Notes: a model not told the origin generated them from the sequence alone. DNA of 64,000 bases from Halarchaeum nitratireducens (GCF_014647155.1 NZ_BMOQ01000003.1:370512-434511), one strand, 5' to 3'; counted from the first letter of the stretch, positions 7,597 to 21,030 are shown. Numbers and translations: made by a program.

Positions 7597-8076
7597 ATGG
7601 ACGTGACACCGACGACAGTCCGCGCGGAACGCGAGCGGCTCTGCGGCCGCGCGGACGCGGTCGTTCCGGTCGTGAACGCCGTCCGCGCGGACCTCGGTGC
7701 GGCGTTCGACACCGACGTGCCCGGGATCGACGCCGACGACTACCGCGACGCGATCGACGCGGCCTTCGCCGACGGGGATCGGGCGGTCAACGTCACCGGA
7801 CTCGCGCTCTGTCTCCGCGAGCTCGACGTCCGGGGCGACTACCCGGGGTTCGTCGTGGACGAGCTGTTGGGCCGCGAGCTCGCCGCGACGATCGCCGGCG
7901 AGCAGCCCCTCCGACTGCTCGCGGAGGCGACGTTCCACTACGCGGACGTGACGGCGGTCGCGGACACGCCGGGCCGTGCGGGACTCGACGATCTCGACGC
8001 GGCGCTCGCGGCGGGCGTTCAGACGCGACTCCCCGGGTGGGCGTGGCGCGACGGCGAGAACCCCTTCGAACCGTAA
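7597..8076 (+). CDS. Conserved haloarchaeal protein of unknown function
   Basis: 159-residue soluble, acidic protein (DVTPTTVRAERERLCGRADAV at the start). I do not recognise a family. It has no signal peptide, membrane helix or metal-binding cluster; the composition and codon use match its neighbours, so it is very likely a real gene. It is predicted to be mainly helical, ending in WAWRDGENPFEP. It is divergent from fttA and has its own TATA box. Confidence 0.7.
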   Translation: MDVTPTTVRAERERLCGRADAVVPVVNAVRADLGAAFDTDVPGIDADDYRDAIDAAFADGDRAVNVTGLALCLRELDVRGDYPGFVVDELLGRELAATIAGEQPLRLLAEATFHYADVTAVADTPGRAGLDDLDAALAAGVQTRLPGWAWRDGENPFEP

Positions 8077-8151
8077 CGACGACCGCGTCGCCGGGACCTA
8101 CCTTCCCGGCGCGCGAAAACAATGGCCAGACCAGCGACCGACACCGACGGT

Positions 8152-8176
8152 GGCCGCGGCGGGGGACGCCGCGGCC
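8152..8176. terminator. Perfect hairpin between convergent genes
   Basis: GGCCGCGGC (8152-8160) and GCCGCGGCC (8168-8176) form a 9-base-pair stem with a 7-base loop, placed between the convergent genes ending at 8076 and 8187. There is no T-run, so a role as a terminator is only plausible; it may also act as an mRNA 3' stabiliser. Confidence 0.4.
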
Positions 8177-8186
8177 GGGGACTCCC

Positions 8187-8339
8187 TTAGTCGCTTCCGA
8201 TGGAGAGCTCGGTGTCCTCGGGCACGAACGGCTCCGACGGACCGTCGTCCTCGCGGAGCGCTCGATAGATCTCGCGCTCGCGACGCTGCTGGCGTTTGCC
8301 CATGCCCTTCCGTTCGCGACCGCGCTTCGTATCTCCCAT
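8187..8339 (-). CDS. Small basic-then-acidic haloarchaeal protein
   Basis: 50-residue protein starting MGDTKRGRERKGMGKRQQ, with a strongly basic first half and an acidic second half ending in PFVPEDTELSIGSD. The ATG at 8339 is preferred to upstream starts because the preceding residues look like intergenic sequence. Short proteins of this pattern occur in many haloarchaea near aminoacyl-tRNA synthetase genes, but I know of no function. The basic half could bind nucleic acid. It is divergent from proS, about 100 bases apart. Confidence 0.65.
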   Translation of the reverse strand: MGDTKRGRERKGMGKRQQRREREIYRALREDDGPSEPFVPEDTELSIGSD

Positions 8340-8440
8340 TACATCGTGGTATGTGTCCGCATGGCACTTAAGCCTGTCCCCCGTCCGGTCGGCGGGCCCC
8401 TTCAGGAGATTTAAGGCCGCAGTCGGCCTCGAAACCGACA

Positions 8441-9946
8441 ATGAGTGAGGATCAGGAGCTCGGCATCACCGAGCAGAAGGAGTACAACCCCGGCGAGTGG
8501 TACGCCGAGGTCGTCGAGAAGGCCGAACTCGCGAGCTACGCCCCGGAGGGGATGGGGGGGTTCATCGTCACGCGCCCGCGCGGGTACAGCCTCTGGGAGA
8601 GCGTGCAGGACAACCTCGATCGGTGGTTCGACGAGACCGGCGTCGAGAACGCCTACTTCCCGCTGTTCATCCCCGAGGACTACCTCGAACGCGAGAAGGA
8701 CGTTGTCGAGGGGTTCGATCCCGAGGTCGCGTGGGTGACCCACGGCGGACACGACGAGCTGGAGGAGCGCCTCGCCGTGCGCCCGACCTCCGAGTCGATC
8801 ATCGCGCCCTACATGGCCCAGTGGGTGCGCTCGCACCGCGACTTACCCCTCAGACTCAATCAGTGGTGTAGCGTCGTCCGCTGGGAGGCCACGGAGACGA
8901 AGCCGTTCTTCCGGACGAAGGAGTTCCTTTGGCAGGAGGGCCACACCGCCCACGAGGACGAAGCGGGCGCGTGGGAGGAGACCCTGACGCGACTCGATCA
9001 GTACCAGCGCCTCTACGAGGACGTCTTCGCGATGCCCGTGATGCGCGGCGCGAAACCCGACCACGATAAGTTCCCGGGCGCGGACACCACGACCACGGTC
9101 GAGGCGCTGATGCCGGACGGGAAGTCCGTGCAGGGCGCGACGTCGCACAACCTCGGACAGTCCTTCGCGGAGGCCTTCGACCTCACCTTCAGCGACGAGG
9201 ACGAGGTGGAGCGCGTCGCGCACACGACGTCGTGGGGGCTCTCGTGGCGCGCGCTCGGCGCGCTCATCATGACGCACTCCGACGATCAGGGGCTCGTGCT
9301 GCCGCCGACGGTCGCGCCCGAGCAGGTCGTGATCGTCCCGATCTGGCAGGAGGACACGAAGGAGTCAGTCCTCCAGTACTCGGCGGAGATCGCGGCGGAA
9401 CTGGAGGAGGCAGGCGTCCGCGTCCACCTCGACGACCGCGACGAGCGCAACCCCGGGTTCAAGTACAACGAGTGGGAGCTCAAGGGCGTCCCCCTGCGCC
9501 TGGAGATCGGCCCGAACGAGGTCGCGGACGGGGAGATCACCGCCGTCCATCGCCCCGACGGCGAGCAGACGACGACGGCGCGCGACACGCTCGTCGAGGA
9601 CGTCGAGGCGCATCTCGACGAGGTGTACGCGAAGCTCTACGCGACCGCCGAGGAGAACCTGGAGGAGAACGTCCGGGAGGCCGACAGCCCGGAGGAGATC
9701 ATGGGTACCATCGGCCAGCACGGCGGTTACGTCCGCACGCCGTGGTGCGGCGACGAGGCCTGCGAGGAGGCGATCAAGGAGAAGGTCCACGCAGAGATCG
9801 TCGCGGTTCCGCTCGACGAGTCGGCCGTCGAGGGCGACCACCGCGACAACGCCCACCGCGCGGAGGCGGTCCACGAACCGGGCGACGAGTGTACGGTCTG
9901 CGGCGACGACGCGGTCGAGACGGCGTACTTCGCCCGATCGTACTGA
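8441..9946 (+). CDS. proS: Prolyl-tRNA synthetase
   Basis: 501-residue class II aminoacyl-tRNA synthetase of the archaeal/eukaryotic type. Visible are the motif 1 region GYSLWESVQDNLDRWF, motif 2 around RPTSESIIAPYM and the proline/ATP site NQWCSVVRWE...FFRTKEFLWQEGHTAH, and motif 3 near SWGLSWRALGALIMTH. The anticodon-binding domain follows (VVIVPIW onwards), and a C-terminal zinc-type domain has cysteines at CGDEACEE and CTVCGDD. It lacks the bacterial editing insertion, as expected. The start ATG at 8441 gives normal length. Confidence 0.97.
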   Translation: MSEDQELGITEQKEYNPGEWYAEVVEKAELASYAPEGMGGFIVTRPRGYSLWESVQDNLDRWFDETGVENAYFPLFIPEDYLEREKDVVEGFDPEVAWVTHGGHDELEERLAVRPTSESIIAPYMAQWVRSHRDLPLRLNQWCSVVRWEATETKPFFRTKEFLWQEGHTAHEDEAGAWEETLTRLDQYQRLYEDVFAMPVMRGAKPDHDKFPGADTTTTVEALMPDGKSVQGATSHNLGQSFAEAFDLTFSDEDEVERVAHTTSWGLSWRALGALIMTHSDDQGLVLPPTVAPEQVVIVPIWQEDTKESVLQYSAEIAAELEEAGVRVHLDDRDERNPGFKYNEWELKGVPLRLEIGPNEVADGEITAVHRPDGEQTTTARDTLVEDVEAHLDEVYAKLYATAEENLEENVREADSPEEIMGTIGQHGGYVRTPWCGDEACEEAIKEKVHAEIVAVPLDESAVEGDHRDNAHRAEAVHEPGDECTVCGDDAVETAYFARSY

Positions 9947-10013
9947 GCCCCCGGTTCTTCGCCCTTCCACTCGACCGCTTTCGTTTGTTGCCATACCCAT
10001 CTCCTAATATTGT

Positions 10014-10040
10014 CTAAGGCTGTGGTTATATGTCCTAAGG
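10014..10040 (+). promoter_or_regulatory. gltB promoter with paired CTAAGG repeats
   Basis: A TATA-like GTTATAT lies at 10025-10031 in an AT-richer patch. It is flanked by two CTAAGG hexamers at 10014-10019 and 10035-10040, 21 bases apart (two helical turns). The gltB ATG follows at 10089, giving a predicted leader of about 35 bases. The hexamers could be a regulator site for nitrogen control; that is inference. Confidence 0.45.
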
Positions 10041-10088
10041 TGCTGATGGAAGGTGTTTTATGCGACGACCCGTGTCTTACAGTCACAT

Positions 10089-14567
<4,479 letters not shown>

Positions 14568-14572
14568 GATCC

Positions 14573-14594
14573 GACTGAAACGCCCGTTTCAGTC
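14573..14594 (+). terminator. gltB terminator hairpin
   Basis: GACTGAAAC (14573-14581) pairs perfectly with GTTTCAGTC (14586-14594) across a 4-base loop, six bases after the gltB stop codon. A T-rich stretch (CTTTTCT) follows at about 14605. Position and structure fit a transcript end, whether intrinsic or as a 3' stabilising hairpin. Confidence 0.6.
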
Positions 14595-14633
14595 CCCGAA
14601 ATCGCTTTTCTCGCCCGTCGCGTTACCGACGGT

Positions 14634-15197
14634 ATGGGCACACAGCTCTCACGACGCCGACTGTGCGGCGCGCTCGCCGGAACCGTGAGCGTCGCGCTCG
14701 CCGGCTGTTCGGGCGGGGCCGGCGGGAACGACGGTGATGGTGACGGCGACGACGGCGACGGGACGACGCCGCCCTTCGGGGAGTGCCCGTCGCTCCGTGC
14801 CGCCGACGCGACGGTCTGTGCGGCGAACGCGGACGCGCCCGTCGTCCTCCGGCCGTCGGCGACGACCGTCACGGCGCCGGGGACGCTCCAGTTCACGCTG
14901 TCGAACGGCGGCGAGTCGACGCTCGGTATGAACCCCTACGACTGGGCGGTCCACCGCGAGACGGCGGACGGCTGGGAGCGCGTCGCGCCGGACGCGACGA
15001 TCGAGCCGTGGCGCGAGATCCCGCCGGGGGCGTCGCAGGCGTGGATGCTCCAGGTCGGCGCGTCGCACGCGTCGCCCGCGAACGAGACGGTCGTCTGCGG
15101 CCCGCTCACTCTCGGCGCCGGAACCTATGCGTTCAGCGTCGTCGCCCGGGCGGACGGCGCGTGGACGGCGTACGTCGCGCGCTTCCGCGTCGCCTGA
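14634..15197 (+). CDS. Tat-exported lipoprotein with an immunoglobulin-like domain
   Basis: 187-residue secreted protein. The twin-arginine signal SRRRLCGALAG and lipobox LAGC (Cys near residue 23) are those of haloarchaeal lipoproteins exported folded by the Tat pathway. An Asp/Gly-rich linker follows (about residues 26-43). The remainder is beta-rich (VTAPGTLQFTLSNGGESTL, ...PPGASQAWMLQVG, ...AGTYAFSV), like an immunoglobulin-type fold, with cysteine pairs that may be oxidised. Binding partner or ligand is unknown. Confidence 0.8.
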   Translation: MGTQLSRRRLCGALAGTVSVALAGCSGGAGGNDGDGDGDDGDGTTPPFGECPSLRAADATVCAANADAPVVLRPSATTVTAPGTLQFTLSNGGESTLGMNPYDWAVHRETADGWERVAPDATIEPWREIPPGASQAWMLQVGASHASPANETVVCGPLTLGAGTYAFSVVARADGAWTAYVARFRVA

Positions 15198-15244
15198 GTC
15201 CGTCGTCCCGTCACCCCTTTTTGCGGGCCGCACGATCGGCCGGT

Positions 15245-16234
15245 ATGGACGAAGCGCTCGTCGTCGGCGGGACACGATTCATCGGTCGCCACACGGTCGA
15301 GGAGCTACTCGATCACGACTACCGCGTGACGGTCTTCAACCGCGGGGAGCACGCGTCCCCCTTCGCGGACCGCGAGGGCGTTCATCACTACGCGGGCGAC
15401 CGGACGAACGACCGCGAGCTCCTGACGGCGAAACGCGAGGTCGAACCCGACGTCGTGATCGACTGCGTCGCCTACCACCCGCGCGACGTCCGCAAGGCGA
15501 CGGAGGTCTTCGCCGACGTCGGCGCGTACGTCTACGTCTCCTCCGGGGCGGCGTACGCGGCCGAGGACGTCCCGAAGCGGGAGGACGAGACGCCGCTGTG
15601 CGACTGCTCGGCGGATCAGGCCGCGGACGACACGGACGCGACGTACGGGAACCGGAAGGCCGAGGGCGATCGGATGGTCTTCCGCGCGGCCGAGCGGGGG
15701 GTGAACGCGATGGCGGTGCGCCCGACGGTCGTCTACGGCCCCCACGACTACACGGAGCGCCTCGACTACTGGCTCCACCGCGTCGACGAGTACGATCGCG
15801 TCGTCGTCCCCGGCGACGGGACGAACCTCTGGCAGCGCGCCTACGTCGCGGACGTCGCGTCGGCGCTTCGGCTCGTCGCCGAGTCGGGAACGCCCGGCGA
15901 GGCGTACAACGTCGGGGATCGGAACGCGCTCACGCTCGCGGACACGCTGCGCGCGGCGGCGGACGCCCTCGATACGGACGTCGAACTCGTCCGCGCGAGC
16001 GACCGCGAACTCTCGACGGTCGGCCTCGAACTCGGGTCGTTCCCGCTCTACCGGCCCGCGCCGCACCTGCTCGACACGCACAAGCTGGCCGCGCTCGGCT
16101 GGGACTCGACGCCGGTCGCGGAAGCGATGGCGACCACGGCGCGGGAGCACCGCGAGGGCGACCGAACGGGGGTCGAGAACGGCCCGGAGCGCGCGGCCGA
16201 GGAGACCGTCCTCGACGTCCTCGAAACGATCTGA
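15245..16234 (+). CDS. NAD-dependent epimerase/dehydratase family protein (extended SDR)
   Basis: 329-residue Rossmann-fold protein. The N-terminal VVGGTRFIGRHTVEELL (residues about 6-22) is the dinucleotide-binding motif; YVYVSSGAAY and TYGNRKAEGD supply the Ser and Tyr-X3-Lys of the active site; RPTVVYGPHDYTERLDYW follows. It resembles the isoflavone-reductase/CSP41-like and haloarchaeal sugar-nucleotide epimerase groups. The substrate cannot be assigned from sequence. The ATG at 15245 is chosen because it places the glycine motif at the very N terminus. Confidence 0.85.
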   Translation: MDEALVVGGTRFIGRHTVEELLDHDYRVTVFNRGEHASPFADREGVHHYAGDRTNDRELLTAKREVEPDVVIDCVAYHPRDVRKATEVFADVGAYVYVSSGAAYAAEDVPKREDETPLCDCSADQAADDTDATYGNRKAEGDRMVFRAAERGVNAMAVRPTVVYGPHDYTERLDYWLHRVDEYDRVVVPGDGTNLWQRAYVADVASALRLVAESGTPGEAYNVGDRNALTLADTLRAAADALDTDVELVRASDRELSTVGLELGSFPLYRPAPHLLDTHKLAALGWDSTPVAEAMATTAREHREGDRTGVENGPERAAEETVLDVLETI

Positions 16235-16301
16235 GGGGGCCGTGGGAGCGGAGGGGAGAAGAGAGGACAACCGCTTTGTCGCGGGCCGCCGACGAACCGG
16301 T

Positions 16302-17360
16302 ATGTTCACCAAAACGTCGTGGATCAAGCTCCCGCGGAACGTGGTGGTCGGCCACGACGTCCTCGGGGAGGTTCGGGACGTCGTCGCGGACACGCACCTC
16401 CGCGGCCGTCCGCTCGTCGTCACCAGCCCGACGCCCCACGAGGTGGCGGCGGCCGACATCGTCGCGCAGTACGAGGCGGGCGGCACGGACCCCGCGATCG
16501 TCGAAGTCGACACGGCGAGCTTCGACGCCGTCGAACGCGTCATCGACGCCGCCGAAGCGAGCGACGCCGCGTACCTGATCGGCGTCGGCGGCGGGAAGGC
16601 GATCGACATCGCGAAGATGGCGAGCGACCGCTGCGACCTCGGCTTCGTCTCCGTGCCGACGGCGGCGAGCCACGACGGCATCGTCTCCGGGCGGGGTTCG
16701 GTCCCCGAGGGCGATACGCGTCACAGTGTCGCCGCGGATCCGCCGGTCGCCGTCGTCGCGGATACGGGCGTGCTCGCCGACGCGCCGTGGGAGCTCACGA
16801 CCGCTGGGTGTGCGGACATCATCTCGAACTACACCGCCGTGAAGGACTGGCGGCTCGCCAATCGGCTGAAGAACGTCGAGTACAGCGAGTACGCGGCGGC
16901 GCTCGCGGAGATGACGGCCGAACTCCTCGTGGAGAGCGCCGACAGCGTCCGTCCGGGTCTGGAGGAGGCCGCGTGGATGGTCGTGAAGGCGCTCGTCTCC
17001 TCGGGCGTGGCGATGAGCATCGCGGGCTCCTCGCGGCCGGCGTCGGGCGCCGAACACCTCGTGAGCCACCAGCTCGATCGGATCGCGCCCGGGAAGGCCC
17101 TCCACGGCCACCAGGTCGGCGTCGCCGCCATCGTCACCGAGTACCTCCACAGCGGGGAGCGCGGCGACTGGCGCGCCGTCCGCGACGCCCTCGACGCCAT
17201 CGACGCGCCGACGACCGCGGCGGGACTCGGGATCGACGACGAGCTCCTCCTAGAGGCGCTCACGACGGCCCACGAGATCAGGGACCGCTACACGATCCTC
17301 GGGAACGGTCTCAGCGAGGCCGCGGCGCGCGAGGCCGTGGCGAAGACCGGAGTCATCTGA
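16302..17360 (+). CDS. egsA: sn-Glycerol-1-phosphate dehydrogenase
   Basis: 352-residue NAD(P)-dependent enzyme that makes glycerol 1-phosphate from dihydroxyacetone phosphate, setting the stereochemistry of archaeal ether lipids. Features include the nucleotide site GVGGGKAIDIAKM (about 106-118), VPTAASHDGIVSGRGSV, and zinc ligands in DIISN (Asp), SGAEHLVSHQLD (His) and LHGHQVGVAAI (His). The ATG at 16302 gives the usual start MFTKTSWIKLPRNVVVG. It is downstream of the epimerase on the same strand, about 65 bases apart. Confidence 0.96.
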   Translation: MFTKTSWIKLPRNVVVGHDVLGEVRDVVADTHLRGRPLVVTSPTPHEVAAADIVAQYEAGGTDPAIVEVDTASFDAVERVIDAAEASDAAYLIGVGGGKAIDIAKMASDRCDLGFVSVPTAASHDGIVSGRGSVPEGDTRHSVAADPPVAVVADTGVLADAPWELTTAGCADIISNYTAVKDWRLANRLKNVEYSEYAAALAEMTAELLVESADSVRPGLEEAAWMVVKALVSSGVAMSIAGSSRPASGAEHLVSHQLDRIAPGKALHGHQVGVAAIVTEYLHSGERGDWRAVRDALDAIDAPTTAAGLGIDDELLLEALTTAHEIRDRYTILGNGLSEAAAREAVAKTGVI

Positions 17361-17363
17361 CGG

Positions 17364-17848
17364 TCACCAGACGCCGAGCGCGCTCCCGACGCCGTAGGCG
17401 GCCTTGGCGACGGTGACGCCGGCGCCGCGAACGATCCCGACGCCCTCGATGTCGACGTCGCCACGGTCGTAGGCGTCGAGCATGGAGCCAGCGGGGTCCT
17501 CGGACGCCGTCGCGTTACAGAGGACGGGCGCCGTCGTCGTGACGCGCAGGGTCGGGTCGACGCTGCCGTTCTCGATCTCCGCGACGTGCGCGCTTCCGTT
17601 CGTCACCAGGTGTACGTGTCGTTCACGCCGGTGACGTCGACGGCGACGCGCTCGTCGGCGAGCCGATCGCGGAGCATCCCGGGCAGTCGGTCGGTGCTGT
17701 CGTTGTAGCCGTCGACGAACGCCTCGACGTCAGACGCGTTGACGCCGCCGGTGGTACAGTCGTCGGCCGCTGCGGCGCTTCCGGGCGCGATGGCGAGGAG
17801 GAACGCAGCGACGAGCAGGACGCTGACGATCCGTATTCGCTGGCTCAT
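17364..17848 (-). pseudogene. Frame-broken secreted haloarchaeal protein
   Basis: Two overlapping frames on the minus strand look like one gene. The 5' part (17848 to 17603, 81 residues) has a Sec signal peptide (VLLVAAFLLAIAPGSAAAA) and ends ...VNDTYTW-stop. The 3' part (17606 to 17364, 80 residues; GTG overlapping the TGA) carries VAEIENGSVDPTLRV and YDRGDVDIEGVGIV, a tail that I know fused to such secreted N-terminal parts in other haloarchaea. Adding one C to the ACC run at about 17609-17615 would read ...DTYTLVTNGS... continuously. A recent mutation or a sequencing error is likely; programmed frameshifting or two genes is possible. Confidence 0.7.
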
Positions 17849-17957
17849 GGGCTGAGGAAGCGCCGGAGGAGCAAGAACGTGGCGCCGGCTCGAAAAGAGT
17901 AACTCGGCTCCTAGTAACCCCCGACCTTTTACCTCGCGGCGAGCGAAGCGAGCGGCA

Positions 17958-19712
17958 ATGAGGAACGCGAAGATCATCTGTACGCTCGGCCCGGCGACGG
18001 ACGCCCGGGATACGATCCGCGAACTCGCCGACGCCGGTATGTCGATCGCGCGACTGAACGCGAGCCACGGGACGGTCGAGGACCGCCGCGAGCGGATCCA
18101 CACCGTTCGGCAGGTCGACGACGTCACCGACGAACCGCTCGCCGTGATGCTCGACACGCAGGGTCCGGAGGTCCGGACGGCGGAGATCGACGACCCGATC
18201 GAAATCGAGACGGACGCGCGCGTGGAATTCGTCGTCGGCGACACCGCGACGCCCGAGCGTATCGGCCTCTCGAACGACATCACGGCGGTCGAACCCGGCG
18301 ACGTCGTCCTGCTCGACGACGGCCGGATCGAGACGCACGTTGAGGCCGTCGACGACGGCGTCATCACCGCGTCCGTCGTCAGCGGCGGCACGCTCGGGTC
18401 GCGCAAGGGCGTGAACGTCCCCGGCGTCGAACTCGACCTCGACATCGTCACGGAGAAGGACCGACGCGATCTGCGGCTCGCCGCCGAGGAGAACGCGGAC
18501 TTCGTCGCGGCGTCGTTCGTCCGGAGCGCGGACGACGTCTACGAGATCTCCTCGACGCTGGAGGAGTTCGGCGCGGACATCCCGATCATCGCTAAGATCG
18601 AGCGCGCGGGCGCGGTCGAGAACCTCGACGAGATCATCGACGCCGCGTACGGCGTGATGGTCGCGCGCGGCGACCTCGGCGTCGAGTGCCCGATGGAGGA
18701 CGTCCCCGTGACGCAGAAGCGAATCATCCGCAAGTGCCGCAACGCGGGATCGCCGGTCATCACGGCGACGGAGATGCTGGACTCGATGGTCCACTCGCGG
18801 CGCCCCACCCGCGCGGAGGCGAGCGACGTGGCCAACGCCGTCCTCGACGGGACGGACGGCGTGATGCTCTCCGCCGAGACCGCGGTCGGCGACGACCCCG
18901 TGCACGTCGTCGAGACGATGGACCGCATCGTCCGCGAGGCCGAGGCGAGCGACGAGTACGACGAACTGCGAGAGCAGCGCGTGCCCAAGGCCGACGAGTC
19001 GCGAACGGACGCGCTCGCGCGCTCCGCGCGCTACCTCGCGCGCGACGTGGACGCGACCGCGGTCGTCGTCGCCTCGGAGTCCGGGTACACCGCCCGGAAG
19101 GCCGCGAAGTTCCGCCCCGCGATGCCGGTCGTCGCCACGACGCCGAACGACGACGTCCGCCGGCAGCTCGCGCTCTCCTGCGGGGTCGCGCCGCAGTACG
19201 CCGACTACACGAACGGCGGCGCCTCCGCGGTCATCGAGAACGCCGTCTCCGCGGCGATCGACGCGGGGGTCGTCGAGTCGGGCGACACCGTCGTCGTCAT
19301 CTCCGGGATGATGACAGAAATCGCTGGGACGGACACGACGAACACCCTGAAGGTCCACGTCGCCGCCGAGACGGTCGCCACGGGGCGGTCGGTGGTCGGC
19401 GGCCGCGTGAGCGGTCCCGTCCACCGCGTCACGAACGGCGACCTTGCGGACGCCCCCGACGACGCAATCGCGGTCCTCTCCGCCGACTTCGAGGGCGAGC
19501 TCGAGGGCGACCTCGAACGGCTCGCGGGCGTCATCAGCGCCGACACCGGGCTGACGGGGTACGCGGCGATGGTCGCGCGCGAACTCGATCTCCCGATGGT
19601 CGGCAGCGCGGCGCTCAGCGACGACGTCGCGGACGGTGACGTCGTCACCATCGACGGTGAACGCGGCGTCGTCTACGCCGGCAGTATCAGTGGCGGCGAG
19701 AGTGAGCGGTGA
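17958..19712 (+). CDS. pyk: Pyruvate kinase
   Basis: 584-residue glycolytic enzyme converting phosphoenolpyruvate and ADP to pyruvate and ATP. The start MRNAKIICTLGPA, substrate loop ARLNASHGT, the catalytic Lys in IIAKIERAGAVEN and Mg-binding MVARGDLGVE are intact. After the usual C-terminal effector domain comes an extra region of about 110 residues (ADFEGELEG ... TGLTGYAAMVARELDLPMV) similar to the PEP-utilising mobile domain, as in Bacillus pyruvate kinase, but without the phosphorylatable histidine. The small membrane protein gene downstream overlaps its stop codon. Confidence 0.96.
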   Translation: MRNAKIICTLGPATDARDTIRELADAGMSIARLNASHGTVEDRRERIHTVRQVDDVTDEPLAVMLDTQGPEVRTAEIDDPIEIETDARVEFVVGDTATPERIGLSNDITAVEPGDVVLLDDGRIETHVEAVDDGVITASVVSGGTLGSRKGVNVPGVELDLDIVTEKDRRDLRLAAEENADFVAASFVRSADDVYEISSTLEEFGADIPIIAKIERAGAVENLDEIIDAAYGVMVARGDLGVECPMEDVPVTQKRIIRKCRNAGSPVITATEMLDSMVHSRRPTRAEASDVANAVLDGTDGVMLSAETAVGDDPVHVVETMDRIVREAEASDEYDELREQRVPKADESRTDALARSARYLARDVDATAVVVASESGYTARKAAKFRPAMPVVATTPNDDVRRQLALSCGVAPQYADYTNGGASAVIENAVSAAIDAGVVESGDTVVVISGMMTEIAGTDTTNTLKVHVAAETVATGRSVVGGRVSGPVHRVTNGDLADAPDDAIAVLSADFEGELEGDLERLAGVISADTGLTGYAAMVARELDLPMVGSAALSDDVADGDVVTIDGERGVVYAGSISGGESER

Positions 19713-19936
19713 TGGCCGGGAGCGACCGCGCGGACGACGGTGGCGACGACGCGGACGCCGGCGACGAGCAGTGGCGCTTCGGCGTCAACGAGGTCGGCGA
19801 GGACGGCGTCGTGGAATCCGAGCGTCCGGAGCCATCGCCGCTCGAACCCGGCTCACCGAGCTCCGAGAACGTCGTCTTCTTCGTCGCCGGCGTCGCGCTC
19901 GCGGTCGGCGTCTTCGCACTCCTGCTCGTCGGCTGA
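19712..19936 (+). CDS. Small single-pass membrane protein
   Basis: 74-residue protein. A long acidic N-terminal part (about 45 residues, with EQWRFGVNEVGEDG) is followed by one hydrophobic helix at the C terminus (NVVFFVAGVALAVGVFALLLVG). The ATG overlaps the pyk stop codon as TGATG, so translation is probably coupled to pyk. Haloarchaea carry related short proteins behind other genes; I know of no function. The topology suggests a tail-anchored protein with its acidic part in the cytoplasm. Confidence 0.75.
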   Translation: MAGSDRADDGGDDADAGDEQWRFGVNEVGEDGVVESERPEPSPLEPGSPSSENVVFFVAGVALAVGVFALLLVG

Positions 19937-19940
19937 CGCA

Positions 19941-20392
19941 CGACCTTTTGCAGCGCGCGCTATGCGCGCTTGCAAAAACTCGACAAAAAGCCTTCCTCGC
20001 CCCCTGACGGGGATTCGTCGGCCTCGCCCTCCGGGCGAGTGAACCGCGCGACGAGCGGCGACCGCTCGTCGCGCGGACGCTGACCAGTTGGAACGTTCGG
20101 CAGCCGAAACGTGGTCAAACCACGGTATAAGCGTTCGGCGATCGAGTAGTCCGTCAAGACCCGGAGTCGGGCGAGAACTCCGTTCTCTCTGAGTCACACT
20201 CGGCCCTGCGGCCTCGCGTGACGCCCGCCGGTTCCGGAGCGACTCCGTCGCGCCGATCGCGTTCGTTCGCGGTACTCACTTGCGAAGCCACCGAGCGCGA
20301 AGCGCTCGGGCGCAACGACCACCGAAGGTGGTCCGCTGCGCTTTTGGTCGAGCTTTTGCCAGCGAGCCGAAGGCGAGCGCAGCAAAAGGTCG
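19941..20392. repeat. Intergenic inverted-repeat element B (two stem-loop modules facing inwards)
   Basis: The stretch 19937-20430 has no gene. Its left module opens with TTTTGCA...TGCAAAA (19946-19977), then an ACTCGAC-AAAAAGCC block, a CCCCTGACGGGG hairpin, CCTCGCCCTCCGGGCGAG followed by TGAA, and a perfect 15-base-pair stem (20044-20058 with 20062-20076), then GGACGCTGACC. Its right module (20353-20388, CTTTTGC...GCAAAAG) is the inverted counterpart with GGTCGAGC and an ACCACCGAAGGTGGT hairpin at about 20321-20335. The first hairpin begins nine bases after the preceding stop codon. Shares order and sequence with elements A, C and D. Confidence 0.78.
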
Positions 20393-20430
20393 CGGGTAAC
20401 GTTCTTCCCGGTCGCACCCCGAGTACCCGT

Positions 20431-21030
20431 ATGGCGGACCTATTCGGCGCGTCGCTCTCGCTCGTCCTCGTCGTCGCGGGCGTTGCGCTCTGCATCGCGG
20501 AGGCGTTCGCGCCCGGTGCCCACTTCGTCGTCATCGGCGTCGCGCTCCTCGTTGCGGGCCTCGCCGGCGTGCTCCTTCCGGGCGTCGTCACGCCCGTCGT
20601 GCTCGCCCTCCTCGTCTTCGTCGTGGGCGTGCTGGCGCTCTGGGGCTACCGGCGCTTCGAACTGTACGAGGGAAGCGGTCGCGGGAAGACGGAGGGATCG
20701 ACGTCGCTGCGCGGCGCGCGTGGCGTCGTCACGGACCGGGTCACGGGCTCGTCGGGACAGATTCGACTGACCGACGCCGGGGGGTTCGACCCGACGTACG
20801 CCGCCCGCACCATCGACGGCGCCGACGCGATCGAGGAGGGAACGGACGTGATCGTCGTCGACCCTGGGGGTGGGAACGTACTCACCGTCGCGGAGACCGA
20901 CGGCGCGGACGACATCGACCGCGAACTCGCAACGGGACGGGAGGCGGCGGCGGAACGAGAAGCGGAGGCGAACGCGGAACGAAACGCGGAGGCGGAGGAG
21001 ACGGACGGCGAGGCGGAGCGGGAGCGGTAG
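20431..21030 (+). CDS. NfeD-like membrane protein
   Basis: 199-residue partner of stomatin-type proteins. Three hydrophobic helices occupy residues about 5-72 (LSLVLVVAGVALCIAEAFAPG, VVIGVALLVAGLAGVLL, VLALLVFVVGVLALWGY), followed by a soluble OB-fold domain (GARGVVTDRV ... DAIEEGTDVIVVDPGGGNVLTVAE). The last 45 residues are Glu/Ala/Arg-rich low complexity. It lacks the serine protease domain of long NfeD proteins. The stomatin gene downstream fits the conserved NfeD-stomatin pairing in membrane quality control. The stop codon falls inside the first unit of a 19-base tandem repeat. Confidence 0.85.
   Translation: MADLFGASLSLVLVVAGVALCIAEAFAPGAHFVVIGVALLVAGLAGVLLPGVVTPVVLALLVFVVGVLALWGYRRFELYEGSGRGKTEGSTSLRGARGVVTDRVTGSSGQIRLTDAGGFDPTYAARTIDGADAIEEGTDVIVVDPGGGNVLTVAETDGADDIDRELATGREAAAEREAEANAERNAEAEETDGEAERER

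Noticed and set aside
14634-15197. Copper-binding (halocyanin-like) reading of the Tat lipoprotein
   Set aside because: The signal peptide is similar, but the His/Cys/Met ligands of blue copper proteins are absent.
17931-17957. A further stem-loop module before pyk
   Set aside because: It has CGACCTTTTAC and a CGAGCGAAGCGAG hairpin, but the other module parts are missing and it may be coincidental; kept out of the family.
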